A DNA stretch of 64,000 nucleotides from the NCBI GenBank assembly GCA_964019695.1, contig OZ026519.1, forward strand, positions 26,550,713 to 26,614,712, read 5' to 3'. The DNA comes from Loripinus fragilis. Taxonomy: Eukaryota; Mollusca; Bivalvia; Lucinida; Lucinidae. Shown one piece after another: positions 23,801-35,700 of the stretch; position 1 is the stretch's first letter, and each line of letters begins with the position of its first letter. The translations under genes and the position numbers were made by a program. The notes beneath the pieces are model-generated. The model had not been told where the DNA came from. It searched no databases and was given only the letters and a program-made list of their open reading frames with translations.

Positions 23801-24445
23801 ATACCTGACGATTCATCAATTTTCACTGCTGAAGCCAAAGCTATTGATCTAGCTTTAGATTTCATTAGCACTTGTGGTGCTTACAATAAATGTATTATAT
23901 TTTCTGACTCGCTTTCTGTCTTGAAAGCTATGAACCATACCAGTTCAAAGAATCCACAGATTCAGAAACTTTTAGAAAATGTCATGAGCTTTCAACTTAT
24001 AAAGAAATTGTTCTCTGTTGGATTCCTATTTATATAGGTATCCAAGGGAATAAGATGGTAGATAAGCAAGCAAAAACATCGCTTTTATTAGAATCAACTT
24101 ATTTTAAGATTTCATTTTCTAATTTTAAGCCATCTATCAATAAATATATCTTGGAAGAATGGCAAACTTCCTGGAATAACAGCATTGGAAATAAACTTCT
24201 TGACATCAAACTAAAATATTGGTGATTCAATCAGTTGTTCGAAACATTAGAAAAAAGAAGTAGTTTTAGCTTGACTCCCCTTAGGTCATACACGAGTCAC
24301 TCATTCATACCTACTACAAGGTGAAGAGCAGCCACAATGTGTTAGTTGCGACGTACCATTCACTGTACGTCACTTCCTTTTGGAAGGTGGCGACTTTCCA
24401 CAAGTAAGAAATAATTGCTTCCATGTTGATAACATGAAATAATTA
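20828..24445 (+). pseudogene. LINE copy 2 ORF2: endonuclease, reverse transcriptase, RNase H
   Basis: Endonuclease: IIQWNCRGLKPNYNE (20845), FFQETFLKP, LIGDFNGHNILWGG (21224), then after a frameshift at a T run near 21370 the HNSDHIPII motif (21448). RT: SATGPDEIHYQMLKH (22178), RPIALTSCLCKTLERM (22360), FQSGFRSDRSTTDN (22462), QGVPQGDVLSSTLFSI (22735). The catalytic YVDD box of copy 1 reads VYEY here (~22835), so both Asp are lost. RNase H: YTDGSKEDS (23726), TAEAKAIDLALDF (23826), FSDSLSVLKAMN (23900), then a stop at 24036. The C-terminal CCHC is also damaged (final Cys region reads LEGG). Confidence 0.85.
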
Positions 24446-24832
24446 TTTCAAAATATACATATTGATAGTATTATGACATTTTTAAGACAAATAAATCTTT
24501 TTAACAAAATCTAATTGCTTTTTTTAAAATCATGTTTTGTTTTACAATTGTATCAGACCTTAATACAGATTATATTATGTTGTTCAGTTAAAGAACATGT
24601 ACGGTTATCTGAATAGCTCTTTGAAACTGTCAGATATTGTACGTGGTCTCTCCTGTCAACAATCGTATTGCAACTTATTATCATTACACAAACTCATCAT
24701 CATCATTTCTTTTATTTTATCTTACAATTTTTTACTCTTTCCATCCACATCATGTTTAGTTTAATACCGTCTGACGCTAATGACCCACAAGGGTTGATGC
24801 GTCGTTAAGCATCAAACAAACAAACAAACTAC

Positions 24833-25066
24833 CCCATCAAAGAGACCAAAGAGACGTGTTGAGTCATACAGAATTTATAAACGTCCAATTCTGCATGCTC
24901 TCAGTCTTCCAGGCCATCCCCTTCGAGTTACGAGAAAGTCACCCACAGCAAGCTGATAGGTCCCACTCTTAGCACTCCCACAGGAGACAAGTATTACAAT
25001 CAATATCGTCCCCTGTGTGAAGTGTGCCCCAGAGACCTCAGTAAGGTGGTAGGGACTCTACAGGGA
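24833..25066. other. Unassigned junction between two LINEs
   Basis: It lies between the CAAA tail of LINE copy 2 and the 3' coding end of LINE-beta. A ~40 codon open stretch (about 24835-24950) is not long enough to call. It may be the 3' UTR of LINE-beta. Confidence 0.35.
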
Positions 25067-27350
25067 TTAAAGAGCGTTGAGTGATGTCGAACTCAGGTGT
25101 GAGAAGTTGTTTAGCATACTTTGTCGTAATAGATCAAACCTAGTGCATTCTAGTAGGTAGTGTTTAGTTGTTTCCTCTGCGCCACATTCACATAAAAGGC
25201 TGGCTACAATATTTTTGAGGTAGAACTGATGGTTAAGAGAGTTACTGTACACTGTGTTCTGAGTACAGTAAGTAGGAGGCATATTCAAGTCAGCATTGAG
25301 TGTATGTTTCAATGTAGAGAGACTGTTCGAGTTTTGGATTTCTTGTGGGAGATCATTCAAGTCTTGTAATACTGATGGTAATAATGATTTGTAATACAAT
25401 TGAGTATTTGAATGCATTGTTTGTAGGTTTGTGAGATGCGGAGATTATAAGTTGTGTTATTCCCTACAGTAGTTGGGAAAAGGGAGGATAGGTATTCAGG
25501 GCATAAATCGTTTTGCATCTTGTAAAACAGAAGAAGTTTATGTTTCTTCCTTCTTGAAGATAGTTTTTCCCAACTAGTTTCTCAATAATTTCGATTGATA
25601 CTAAATTTGATACTAACAATATGAGCAGCCTCATTTTGATTTTTTTTTCTAGTTCGTTTATTTCATATTGTGCACAATTGTCCCATACTACATCTGCATA
25701 TTCCAGTATTGGTCTTATGAATGACATATATATTGCCTGAAGTGAATTTCTGACTAGTTGGAACTTTAGTTTGGGCATAACATTGACACCGCTCCAAGTC
25801 TTCGTCTTGATATAATATAGATGTTCGTGCCATGAAAGGTCATTTGACAAGATAAAACCCAAGTGTTTGTGATTTGTCACTTCATGGTGAGTCATGTAGA
25901 GTGGATGATGAACAGGTTTAATAATCTTTCCAGAACAGAGTACAGATTCAGTTTTATTAGGGTTAAAAGTGATAAGTCATTTGGATGCCCATTTATGTAT
26001 TGCAGTAAGATCAGAATTGAGGAGAGTAAATGACATGATTGGGTACTCCACTACAATATAAAGATTTGTAAAATGCATTTAATCCCCCCCCCCTCTTTGA
26101 TGGCTTAGGCTGCTGTCTGTTCTAAAGCGGTGGTTCTGTTGTTGTTGATCTATCGTTTGATGTACTTCCTATTGTTTGTGGGAGTTCTGTGTTTGTACTT
26201 GTTTTGTTATGCATTACTTTGTGCCCATTCTAGTTTTGCAATCATGTTGAAGAGGAAGAGAAAGCTGGTTGCTTTGCTATTATTGTCTTACATATGTATT
26301 GTTACTATGAATGTTCTGTGGCTCTTCCTCACGGTGCCATGGGTTGGTCTGCAGTATGTGATTGTGGTATTTCCTGATCATACTCACTTACTTTTTGTGT
26401 CGTCAGCAAAGAGTCTTATTGAATAGTTAATACGTTGTACAATATCGTTGATGTACATAAGGAAAAGAAGAGGACCTAGTATACGGCCTTGAGGTTCACC
26501 TTCTTTTATAGAAGTTCAACATGAAGAGCCACTCGACAAGACCACTCTCTGTTTTCGATCTTTCAGTCTTTAAACCACATGAGGAGAGATCCAGTTATTC
26601 CAACTGTTTGGAGTTTGTACAAAAGACCTTTATGCCAAACCCTGTCAAAGGCTTTACTTTTATCGCAAAAGAAAGCATGGACTTTTTTGCCTTCATCAAG
26701 AGCTTTACAAAATGTATTATAGATATCTACAAGTTGATTGAGTGTAGAATCACCAGGAATGAAACCAGACTGACGAGAATGCTAATACGTCATGATTACG
26801 ACGAAAATTTAAAATATTCTTATGTACAAGTTTTTCTAATACCTTTCCTACTGTGCTTAAAAAAGTGAAATAGGCCTGTAATTATCTACATCTGATGGAT
26901 CGTTCTTCTTATGAAATGTTGTGACGTTTGCTTCCTTCCATATGCTTGGAACTTTGCCCTGTGAGATAAAAGCATTAAAAGATCGCTAAGAGGAGCTGAT
27001 AAAACGTCCTTCAACTCTTTCAGAATTCTATTATTAATGCCATCAGGACCAGCTGCCTTTTCTAATTGCAAATATGAAAGAATAGATTCGACAGCATAAG
27101 GAGTTACAGTCAATGAGTCAAGAATATAGTCTGGTATGTGAAGTTCTGTAGGAAGAGATGCATACGTATCGTAAAGTGATGATTGCTTGTGTAAAGTAAT
27201 CATTAAACTATTTGTTTTGTCTGTGCTGTGAGAGTAGATGCGGCCATCTACAGCATGTGGGGGTACGGATGATGTTTGTATAGGCTTAATGAATGTTTTG
27301 AGTGTTTTCCACCAATCTTTTAGACCGTATTTTCTGGACGCTTAATTTTA
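25067..27350 (-). mobile_element. LINE-beta (Jockey/CR1-like), 5' truncated
   Basis: A different LINE from the I-group pair. Minus-strand RT sequence runs 27350 to about 25464 and a C-terminal domain follows to 25067. No RNase H and no endonuclease remain. The homology with Jockey/CR1-type RTs comes from KAFDRVWHKGLLYKLQ, LFADD and a terminal C-x-C-x8-H-x4-C motif. The 5' part is missing upstream of about 27350, as is common for LINEs, and repeat A is inserted at 26085-26398. Confidence 0.85.
25067..27350 (-). pseudogene. LINE-beta reverse transcriptase and C-terminal domain
   Basis: In order on the minus strand: WWKTLKTFIKPIQT (~27310), EKAAGPDGINNRILKEL (~27050, RT fingers), FFCDKSKAFDRVWHKGLL (~26660, first catalytic Asp), WFKD followed by a stop (~26560), [16 protein letters not shown] (~26480), LFADD (~26400). 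The repeat A insertion follows, then SLYIVVEYP (~26065), a stop, FNPNKTESVLCSG, HLGFILSNDLSWHEHL (25860), FIRPILEYADVVWDNC (25730), and CECGAEETTKHYLLEC (~25180). Several stops and frameshifts plus the insertion show it is dead. Confidence 0.85.
26085..26398 (+). mobile_element. Repeat A, 310 bp copy inside the LINE-beta RT
   Basis: It begins AAAATGCATTTAATCCCCC and ends TTTCCTGATCATACTCACTT. LINE-beta coding sequence is continuous on either side (FADD, then TSLYIV). TTTGT is present on both flanks, a possible short target duplication. A plus-strand open frame within it (26130-26426) has hydrophobic repeats but is not supported as a gene. Confidence 0.8.
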
Positions 27351-28699
27351 AGAATTGAGCTCAGCATCGCCGCCTACCTGATATTATATATACCTCACGT
27401 ATCGCGAGCCTTTAGATTAAAGAAAGACCTCTTAATCTGGAACAGCGTTTACAAATATATTCTATGGTAAAACAATATATGACTCCACAATTATGTGCAT
27501 GCTATTTCATGAGCATCATAGATCATCACATATATGGCTGTGAATGTTTTCACATGCCAGTTCGATAACTTCAAAAGACCTTAGATGAATTTCACAAGCG
27601 ACGATTGATACAAAATACCTTAAATCACATTGTCCACGATGTCTTAGCATGCTGGATAATTTGGCATGCTTTTTGAAGACTGCTCAGTTTCTCTAAATTT
27701 TAAAACATAACCAGAATGTCAAATAGTTTTAAAGTTCATGTTTTCGGCCAGCTCTTGTTCCAAACTGTAGCTGAAAACACAAATCATTGGTGCAGCAGTC
27801 AATGTTTAACTGAAGAATCTCATATTTTAAGGTGTCCTAGACAGTAATGGTGAAATGAGCAAGGAAAACGGAAACGACTTTCTTTCCGCTATAAATCGGA
27901 GAATACAGTCATGACTGTTAAGCATGTAAACTGACGAGCAAACGTTATTGTATCAACAAGCGTGGACAGCGGATAGACTCTGCAATACAGTGTCCGACAA
28001 CATTAAACTGCAACATAGGCCGTACCAATGTACATGTTGTATGTGCAGTTTATCCTGCGTAATCTGAGAAATTCCCCAAATATCTTAATCAGAGCATGGA
28101 ATATAGGGTATTGTGTTTTTGTGGTCAATAACTTTGATTACCCCATGATGTCTTGTTTACTCGGATGTTGATATATGTACCCAGTGCAGAATGTGGGTCT
28201 TATATTTGGAATTTTCTAATCGCTCAAAGCACATGAAAATAGTGGCTGGAATATTTGTAATTCCCAGAAACATTTTTGTGGGCATCACTCTTAATTCACA
28301 TTAGGTTCAGTGATAAATATACAGTAGAACATTCTTTAAATACATCCTTTTAATTATGCAATAAAGCATATAAGACAAAATATCTGCATATAATTTTGCC
28401 TTATAACAATTAAAAAGTTGACCGCAAATGCACAATACACTGCACCCTTAAAGTCAGTGTAATGTGTCAACGTATGGTGTCCGACTGTGGGTAAAAATCT
28501 CCCATTCTCACAAGGAACTTGACAGATACAACAAGAATTGGGCTGCAAGCAAGGCTTTCAATATACCCCCACAAAATAATGTTCCTCCTCAAATTAGTTA
28601 AAAGCATTAATTGACCAAAATAAAAAAGACCAAAATAAGACTATGTAAAGTTAAAGATTAGCAATGACAAGGGTCTGTTACAATATAAAAAAATAAAAA
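27351..28699. other. Unassigned AT-rich DNA
   Basis: No gene or repeat boundary is identified. The open frame at 28354-28548 has several Cys but no recognisable spacing. Confidence 0.4.
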
Positions 28700-29300
28700 T
28701 ATCATTTCACTTCTTCATGCAAATCTTCAATATGTTTGTAGCATAGCTGCAAAATATTAAAAGGATACACTTAAGGCTTCAGAAGGAGTTGCACTATTAG
28801 CCATTACTCAAATATAAGCAGTGTTCGAAAATTGTTAAAAATGCTATACATTCATCAAAAATAGTTTTTTTTATCATGTAACTTATTCCTGCACACCTTC
28901 AATATGTCTGTTGCATACTTGCAAAATATTAAAAGGACACACTTTTGGAGCTGATTACACAAAATATGCACTATTGGCCATTATAAAATATGTGGAGTGG
29001 TCGAAAATTGGCTAAGTTAAAAATGCTGTAAATTTATCAAAAATATTTTTTTATCATTAAACTTCCTCATGCACATCTTCAATATGTCTGGAAAATAATT
29101 ACAAAGTATTAAAAGAATACACTGAATGTTCTATGAGGAGCTGATTTCACAAAGTATGCACTATTGGCCATGACTCAATATGATTGACTAAGTTAAAATG
29201 CAAAAGAAATAAATGAAATATTAATTCATCATCAAACTTCTTCATGCATATCTTCAATATGTATCTAACATACTTGCAAAATAATAAAAGGAAGTTGTCT
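28700..29300. repeat. Degenerate tandem repeat, ~175 bp, 3-4 units
   Basis: CTTCAATATGT recurs near 28727, 28908, 29080 and 29248. Each unit has GCAAAATATTAAAAGGA, a CACTATTGGCCAT block and AAAATTG.TAA.TTAAAAATGCT. A separate unit lies at 30400-30530 (GGAGTTGATTACACAAATTA). It is not coding. Confidence 0.75.
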
Positions 29301-30399
29301 AGACTGAAGGCTCTACTGATATATTGCATCCAAATGGAACACAGGTTTTCGTTTTTGAAATTTTACATGAAGGTTTCTTCACCCTGAAAATTTGCATGCG
29401 CATCAAAACCCTAACTAGATTTAAATTTTGTTAGAGATTGATATCAATTTTACTGCTCTGATATCTTGTAAAAATAAATAACTTAGTTTTTGTTGGAATG
29501 AAAATAGCCGTTTAGTACCCATTTTTGTACTGTCAGTGCAATGCACTTAGGATAGATATATATAGTATTTGCTCAGCTATAAAATGTCCATTAGAGATTA
29601 CAGCAGACGATTATTTTGTAACATCAAATGGTGAGGTTTACGATGCAATCCAAGCTGCTTATATAGTTCTACCGATAATGGGTTATTAACGTGTATCATG
29701 CCTCCAAGTACCATCATTTTGCCTGCTTCCGTCTGGCTACCTTATTGTATGTTTGTTCATATGAATGTATGTGCGAGCTTTCAACTAGAAATGCACAGGC
29801 CTGATAATACGAATAAGATCACAGATGTATGGGCACTTACATGTACTACATTTCATTTTATATTTAACTTTTACTGCTTCTTTATACGATGGAAACTATG
29901 CATTTTTTCATATAGGAGTGGTGAAATCAATAAGCAGACTCATTCATGGAATAGCTAAGCAAATGGGCGCTTACAACTAAGAGAGCATTTTAGGTAGAAA
30001 CATCTATAGATGTAGCCTTTCGCTTGTGTCACCGTCTTTGTGACATGGTTAGATGACTGAAATATTGTTGACTATGCTGATAAACAGCAACGCTAGCCAA
30101 TATTCAGCTACATTTAAAACCCACTGATGCATTGTAAATTGTCTTATATTAGTATATACATGGTTTTATATTCAACTGATAGTCATTGAGGTACATGAAG
30201 GGAATGTTATTTGGCATAAAACATTAAGAATTTCAAAAATTCCAACCTATCCCAGCATTTATGAAAACGTATACAAACTTCAAAAAAATATTTTTGGTTA
30301 GGGTTTTTTGGTTAAACTATATTTTTCGGATTAAATTTAAAATTCCCATTTTAGATTTAATATTATTGCCAAAAACAGTGTTCCATTTGAAGGGCTATA
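29301..30399. other. Unassigned AT-rich DNA
   Basis: The open frames 29698-29958 and 30261-30479 show no domain. No repeat ends are seen. Confidence 0.4.
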
Positions 30400-30530
30400 C
30401 TCCAGTAGGAGGAGTTGATTACACAAATTATGCACTAGTGGCAATTATCCAATATGTCGAAAATTGGCTAGTTAGTTAAAAATGCTGTAAACTTATCATT
30501 TTCTTAAACTTTTGAACATCTTCAGGCAAA
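30400..30530. repeat. Detached unit of the 28700-29300 repeat
   Basis: Shares GATTACACAAATTATGCACTA, GTCGAAAATTGGCTA and GTTAAAAATGCTGTAAA with the units at 28950-29060. Confidence 0.6.
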
Positions 30531-30610
30531 TTGGTACGGCAGAATTAGGGCGAATTTTAGGAGGACCTGTGTAGGACTTTTTGTGTCTACACGCCCGTTA
30601 GTGTCTACGC

Positions 30611-30690
30611 GTTTACAATAACGATTGCAGTTGCAACCGTTAGTGTAAACGTAGACACTAACGGTTGCAACTGCAACCGTTATTGTAAAC
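30611..30690. repeat. 36 bp-arm palindrome
   Basis: The arms 30611-30646 and 30655-30690 are inverted with a single mismatch around an 8 bp centre (AAACGTAG). Within each arm, TTGCA-type trinucleotide repetition (ATTGCAGTTGCAACCGTTA) is visible. It may be a small fold-back transposon remnant. Confidence 0.85.
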
Positions 30691-31039
30691 TGTCGACAAT
30701 AAGCGGCACACGTGTCGATAATATGTGCATAATCAATGCTTATTGTCCACAATGTCCGATTTAATTTCTTGACATTAAACACTAGGTTTATTGGTCCCTT
30801 GATTGACTTCTTGTCAAAAAAACTGAATCTTTTAACTGCTAGATTCTACTTCTTATGGGTATATTCCGTCGTTAGGCCAGTATATTATTCAGTTCGTGAT
30901 TTAGGTTACACATCAGGATTTTACGTGATAATTCCTCAGCAATTAATACTCAACAGTTAGCATTCTTAGTATATGTCATCTTCACAATTCATTGTCTTTA
31001 TTATCTTAACTTGTTTAGAAACATATTGCTTACATGAAT

Positions 31040-31490
31040 GGACAGAAATTAACCAAATTTTGTATACACATTATCATTGACAAGATCTACGTTTGGGATA
31101 GTAAATTGTCATTTTTCGCAAATTTGCAACAGAGAAACGGCCCTTGATTGGCGTCAGAAATCAGTTTTTCAATATCTTGAGAACGAATCCACTTATTGAG
31201 ACCAATTTTTGTATTCACATTATCACAAACTAAGATCTACGTTTAGATTATAAAATGTCATTCTCCACAAATTTGTAACAGAGTTACAGACATTATCTTT
31301 GACAGGATCTACTTTGGGATAGTAAAACGTTATTTTTCGCAACTTCGCAACAAAATTACAGCCCTTGATAGACGTCAGAATTCGGTTTTTGTTTAGTATC
31401 CTGAGAACACAGACAGACAAACGGACGGACGAACGGACAGACGCCCGGGGAAAAACAATAAGTCTCCCAACCCCAAAGGGGGAGTTATAA
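31040..31490. repeat. Short tandem repeat ending in a GGACGGACGAACGGACAG stretch
   Basis: Two to three related units (AAATTTTGTATACACATTATC, GATCTACGTTTGGGATAG, TCATTTTTCGCAAATTTGCA) are followed at 31405-31440 by a (GACA/GGAC)-type minisatellite and AATAAGTCTCCCAACCCC. The structure looks like a dispersed repeat type seen in molluscs. Confidence 0.65.
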
Positions 31491-31747
31491 TTAAAGTCTA
31501 AACGACAATCAAACGCCAATTAATTTGAAATATTGAGTGACAAAAGCAACGATATTGGCTCTGTGCGCATCCATCCAGCTTTCTTTATGCGGCCACCCAA
31601 GACGCTGATCAGACTAGGCGGATGTGCAGAATGTCCCGAGTCTTCACTCGGTGAGAACTAAAAATGGTTTGTTTTGTCATGTCTGAGAAAGTATTATGGT
31701 TATATATCTTAATTTTCGTTTTTTCATTAAATGTAGACAATAACGGT
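31491..31747. other. Unassigned DNA
   Basis: A short block near 31600-31640 (GACGCTGATCAGACTAGGCG) resembles the TGAGCC MITE core. Confidence 0.35.
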
Positions 31748-31912
31748 TAATAATATACAGGTATTGATTTAAATGAGGTAGACATAAGGATTTATCTACC
31801 CGAAAAAAAGTGATAATTCACGGAGGCCGCTAGGCGGAGGTTAATATCACTTTTAAGGTAGTTAAATCCTTATGTCTACCGAAATTGAAGTCAATAACTG
31901 TTCTGTTATATG
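31748..31912. mobile_element. Fold-back element (~165 bp)
   Basis: The arms GGTAGACATAAGGATTTA (from 31777) and its inverse (to 31880) extend outward with lower identity. The centre is GGAGGCCGCTAGGCGG, which is itself dyad-like. There is no coding content. Confidence 0.75.
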
Positions 31913-32171
31913 ACTTTTCATTTAAGAATGAAAGTTTTGCTACTTACACTTTTGTTGTTAAAGAAATGTTCAACCTTCAATCTAAGACATCTAAGGACTT
32001 TCTCAAAAGTTTTAGCAACTGTCATTAAAATATTTTAATGTAGTTTTTTGCATTTTCAAATGTATATTAATTCTCTTAATGGTGAATGTTAAATATTATC
32101 ATAAAACTGTTTTTACAGTTTGTTTATTCAAACATAGATAAATAAGCAAACAAAACAAACAAAACTATTTG

Positions 32172-32480
32172 TAAAAGTTCATGAAAAATAGCAAGTGAGT
32201 ATGATCAGGAAATACCACAATCACAAACCGCAGACAACCCCATGGCACCGCGAGGAAGAGCCGCTCAACCATCACGAGACACCAGGAAGACAAATTAAGC
32301 AAAGCAACCAGGTCTCTCTTCCCCATCAAGATGAGTGCAATACTAGAATGGACATAAAGTAACGTACGACAAAACATAGAACAATTACAGATCCCACAAT
32401 GGGAGTAACAATAAACAAAAAGTCAACAACAAAAGAACCACCGCCTTAGAACGGACAGCAGCCTAAGCCATCAGGGGTTT
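32172..32480 (-). mobile_element. Repeat A, ~310 bp copy
   Basis: Read on the minus strand it matches 2380-2690 and 26085-26398: GGCTTAGGCTGCTGTCCG, GTTCTTTTGTTGTTGAC, GTTACTCCCATTGTGGGA, GAGCGGCTCTTCCTCGCGG and the fixed 3' end. A second AAAATAG stretch after the 3' end is shared with 14646. Confidence 0.8.
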
Positions 32481-32609
32481 TTGATTTACCTGTAAGGAGG
32501 TGAAATAGCAAATCATGTCAATTTCATGCAGCACATGCTAGTTCCATACTCATCATGCTATTTTTAGCTCTCTAGAGTGAAATTTTGCAGAAGTGTCAAA
32601 AATATTGTC

Positions 32610-33390
32610 TTCTGGAAACTATACTCATGTCCAATGAAAACGCACCACCTACAAAAATGAATATATCTGTTTAACGACATAACATTTTATTTTTGCAATT
32701 GCGTCTTATTGTACTGTAGCAATTCTGTAAGTCACTGATAGGTCTTTAAAACCGAATGATCGCTGATGACACGTGCTTGAACTATTTAACAAAACAACCG
32801 TCAAAACAGAAAGTCACAGAACCAGCTATCGAATGTGTCAGAATTTTCAAAAGCATTAATCTCGCATTTTTCTTTGTAGAAATTGCAAAGAATCTCTAAA
32901 TTGATAGCCAGGAATAGCCATCTTGCCTTGAAAGGGGCTATAACGTCACGATGTGACGTCACTTGCATAATTTTGACTAGGCGTAAAAATGGAGACATTC
33001 AAGGGATTCTTCTTTTACTGATGCAAAATTACGACAAGGTCGTAGCAAGAAGATTTCTTGCTCCTGTAGCGGGTCGTTAACATCGACGGAGCGTAGGTAT
33101 CAACGTTCTTTTTGATAAACGTCAATCTCTAAAAGCTCGTATACAAAAACCTAAGAGTATCTGTGTTGAACTTAATGTAAGATAATACTCGCACTAACAG
33201 ATGAACACAAATTTTAGAAGATTTAAAACGCTAGCGTTGCGAACAATGGCTGGAGACGCGCTCAAAGTTGACGTCAATGATGCAACGTCAAATTTTTAGA
33301 GGATTTGTATGGCGTTTTGCATGTGTGTGAGTTTGTACGACGGAAATAAGCATTGTGTAGAACACTAGGACTATAGAAATCGCAATTTAA
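32610..33390 (-). mobile_element. Repeat C, copy 2 (CRE-bearing)
   Basis: Inverted relative to copy 1 at 11270-12029 and similar across the full ~750 bp. The core ATGTGACGTCACTTGCATAA has the CRE octamer at 32954-32961, kept in both copies. ATTACGACAAGGTCGTAG is an internal dyad retained in both. The ends are not sharply defined and no target duplication is assigned. Confidence 0.75.
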
Positions 33391-34773
33391 CATTTTACGT
33401 AAATTTTTGTCGGACCACTCCATATTTAAGCTTAGGCCTACATAGTAACATTGTTCGCGTTAGTGTAGCGTTAATTTTTGCGTCACAACTGTCAAAGTTG
33501 TGGCGAAATGACAGGGGATCTACTGGCAAACAGAAAACATTTAAACGAGATTTTGGGGTCTTTTTGTATACGCCAAAAATGTGATTAACGCAATTTTGAG
33601 GCTGACAGTAGGAGATCATGATGGGCCTGGCGTAGGTTTTTAAAAACAAAATTCACGTGCGTCGGTTCTTAGGGACTACATCAACATTTTCCTCCCCGAT
33701 TTCACCTGGTGATTTCAGCGTCATCTCATGCCATACTGATTTGAAACAGACACTTTTAAGATTTCTAAATGAAATCTGCATGTATGAAACTGTTAAAAAA
33801 TAACAATCATCACGTTGTTGCATCTGCAAAATCGCTGTAAGAACGCGTTTAAATAGGTCGATTTTTGGTGCTTGACAGTACCCTCAGAAAAACGAAAAAT
33901 ACACCATTTTACGAATAAACTGAAAATTAAGCACATATATCACGACATGCACAAATGATTTTTCTATCTTCTCTCAAAGTTATTCCAAAATCTGTGATAG
34001 GTGCCAAAAAGTATTCCACAAAAAACTAACCGACTTCCGGTTCAAAATGTGTTCTTCTCCGTGATGAAAATGGCCGATAAACGAATTAGCCAACAGCATA
34101 GCAACCAAAAAATAAAAAAAATCCTACCGTACTCGGTTCACCTCTCCATTTCTGTTGTGAGTCACTCATGTAATAAATATCCAGAATACAATATTTTCTG
34201 CAATAAATGTTCTGTTTTCTACCACACAACACAATTAATACATTTTAAGAATTGTTTATCCACGCTGTGTAAACAAACTATAGCATATACACACTCATCG
34301 ATGATATCATAAATGACGTGGACAAAATCAATAAGAATCATGACGTCAACGCCTCATTAATAAAGTCAGCTTCAGTGTTTATACATTTAAAACTCACTTA
34401 GACAGCCGGAGAAAATGATAGAAACGTATTATTTCACTGAAACTGTAAAATTAAATTCTGCACGTGGTCCCTTGGAATCATTAATTGGTTAGAATATTTT
34501 GTTCCATAGACGGTTAAAGTGAAAGCACCGCCCAAGAGCACCCGCCCCACAAAAAAAATTGGCAAGAATGAATAGACAATAAAGCCGAGCATCAAGCATG
34601 CGTCGCAAACTGAATATAGGGTCCGTAGTCCTTTTATTAAATGTAGATCTTGCTAAGTGTCGGTCTAGACCAGAGAATGAGCTATGATTCATTTCTTGCA
34701 CATAGATCTACCCCGGGGTCAACGTACACGGGAGATTGTCCCTGTCCCCGGTAGACTACAGTTCATTTCTAAC

Positions 34774-34774
<1 letters not shown>
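33391..34774. other. Unassigned DNA
   Basis: No gene is supported. GTGCCAAAAAGTATTCCACA at 34000-34020 recurs at 45814-45835 in the same orientation, so an unrecognised repeat edge probably lies here. Confidence 0.4.

Positions 34775-34808
<34 letters not shown>
34775..34808. repeat. (TC)n microsatellite
   Basis: An uninterrupted TC run of more than 30 bp. The apparent open frame across it is Ser/Leu low complexity. Confidence 0.95.
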
Positions 34809-34811
<3 letters not shown>

Positions 34812-35114
34812 CTCCCTCCCTAACCCCGTAGACAATAATTCATTTCTAACATGTAGATGTATTGTAACCCGGAACCCACGTCCGTTACATGTGCACACTT
34901 AAGAGTCAATCCCCGGGAGTCAATCCCCTATATCCCCACTAAGCCCCAACACAATGTTCAGCAAAATACTAGTAATATGTTTTGGTGGTGGGGGGCTACA
35001 TATGTAGGCCTACCTCTATTCCTTAGAACTTTGTTTCTAACCGATAACTAACAAAAACAAAACAAAAATAAAGCAGCAACAGAAAAACACAACAAACTAA
35101 ATGTTCTCTACCTA

Positions 35115-35700
35115 GCCCCCCCCCCCCCCCACACCCCTCGCACCCGCTCTCGTACACAAAATGGTCAGCAAATTGTTCTTAACAAATAAAGACAATAGCA
35201 TTTTTCTACACCTGCCCAGCCACCACCCCACTACACTAGACAACCAGTAAACCAGCCAGTTTATGAGAGTTTTCTGGTACCTATAGACGTATGATGCGAC
35301 AGCCCCAGGGCGGTACTCTGATATTTTCATACATACGGAGGCTCGGGTCAATTTTTGGGGTTCCAAATTTTGAATTTCAATATTTTTTAGGGTTTTCAGA
35401 AAAATTATTATTATTATATTTTTTTTTTTTTGGGGGGGGGGGGGTATGGAGATTTTGTGACATTTCTTTGGCGTCATCACAAAATTGGACTATATTTAGG
35501 AGTTCATTTCTATGCATTTTAGGGTCTTTTTAAAGTCAAGGTACAGAAGGGGGACATTTTTGGGGGGTTGCTAAAATTTAAAATATTTTTTGCTGATACT
35601 TTTTTTTTGTGGTGAGCGGTAGATGCTTGGCTCGAGCCTACGTATGAAGAAAAATTAGAGTACCCCCACCCCCCCCCCCCCTGGGGCGACAGCCTGCACC
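35115..35700. other. Low-complexity C-, T- and G-rich region
   Basis: Homopolymer runs of C (35117-35131 and 35670-35681), T and G (35418-35444) sit in otherwise unassigned DNA. No gene is seen. Confidence 0.7.

Larger units (their letters stand above)
19260..24832 (+). mobile_element. I-group LINE, copy 2 (near full length, broken)
   Basis: Same family as copy 1 but on the opposite strand. It has an apparent 5' UTR (about 19260-19420), ORF1, ORF2, a 3' UTR and a (CAAA)n tail at 24814-24831. The terminal hairpin-like CCGTCTGACGC..GACCCACAAGGGTTGATGC is shared with copy 1 and with the fragment at 58590. It lacks the repeat A insertion, so it supplies the empty site for copy 1. The two copies are similar but carry different lesions, which argues for two separate insertions or an old inverted duplication. 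Confidence 0.9.

Noticed and set aside
13985..24832. LTR retrotransposon or retrovirus reading of the gag/RT/RNase H set
   Set aside because: No LTRs, protease or integrase; it has an APE endonuclease, a CAAA tail and C-terminal CCHC, so it is a LINE.
24833..24960. Short Arg/Pro-rich open stretch next to LINE copy 2
   Set aside because: About 40 codons, no start or domain, within chance expectation.
26130..26426. Hydrophobic plus-strand frame suggesting a small membrane protein
   Set aside because: It lies in a repeat A copy, is not kept open in other copies, and runs into antisense LINE-beta.
34684..34902. Ser-Leu repeat frame
   Set aside because: Produced by a TC microsatellite.
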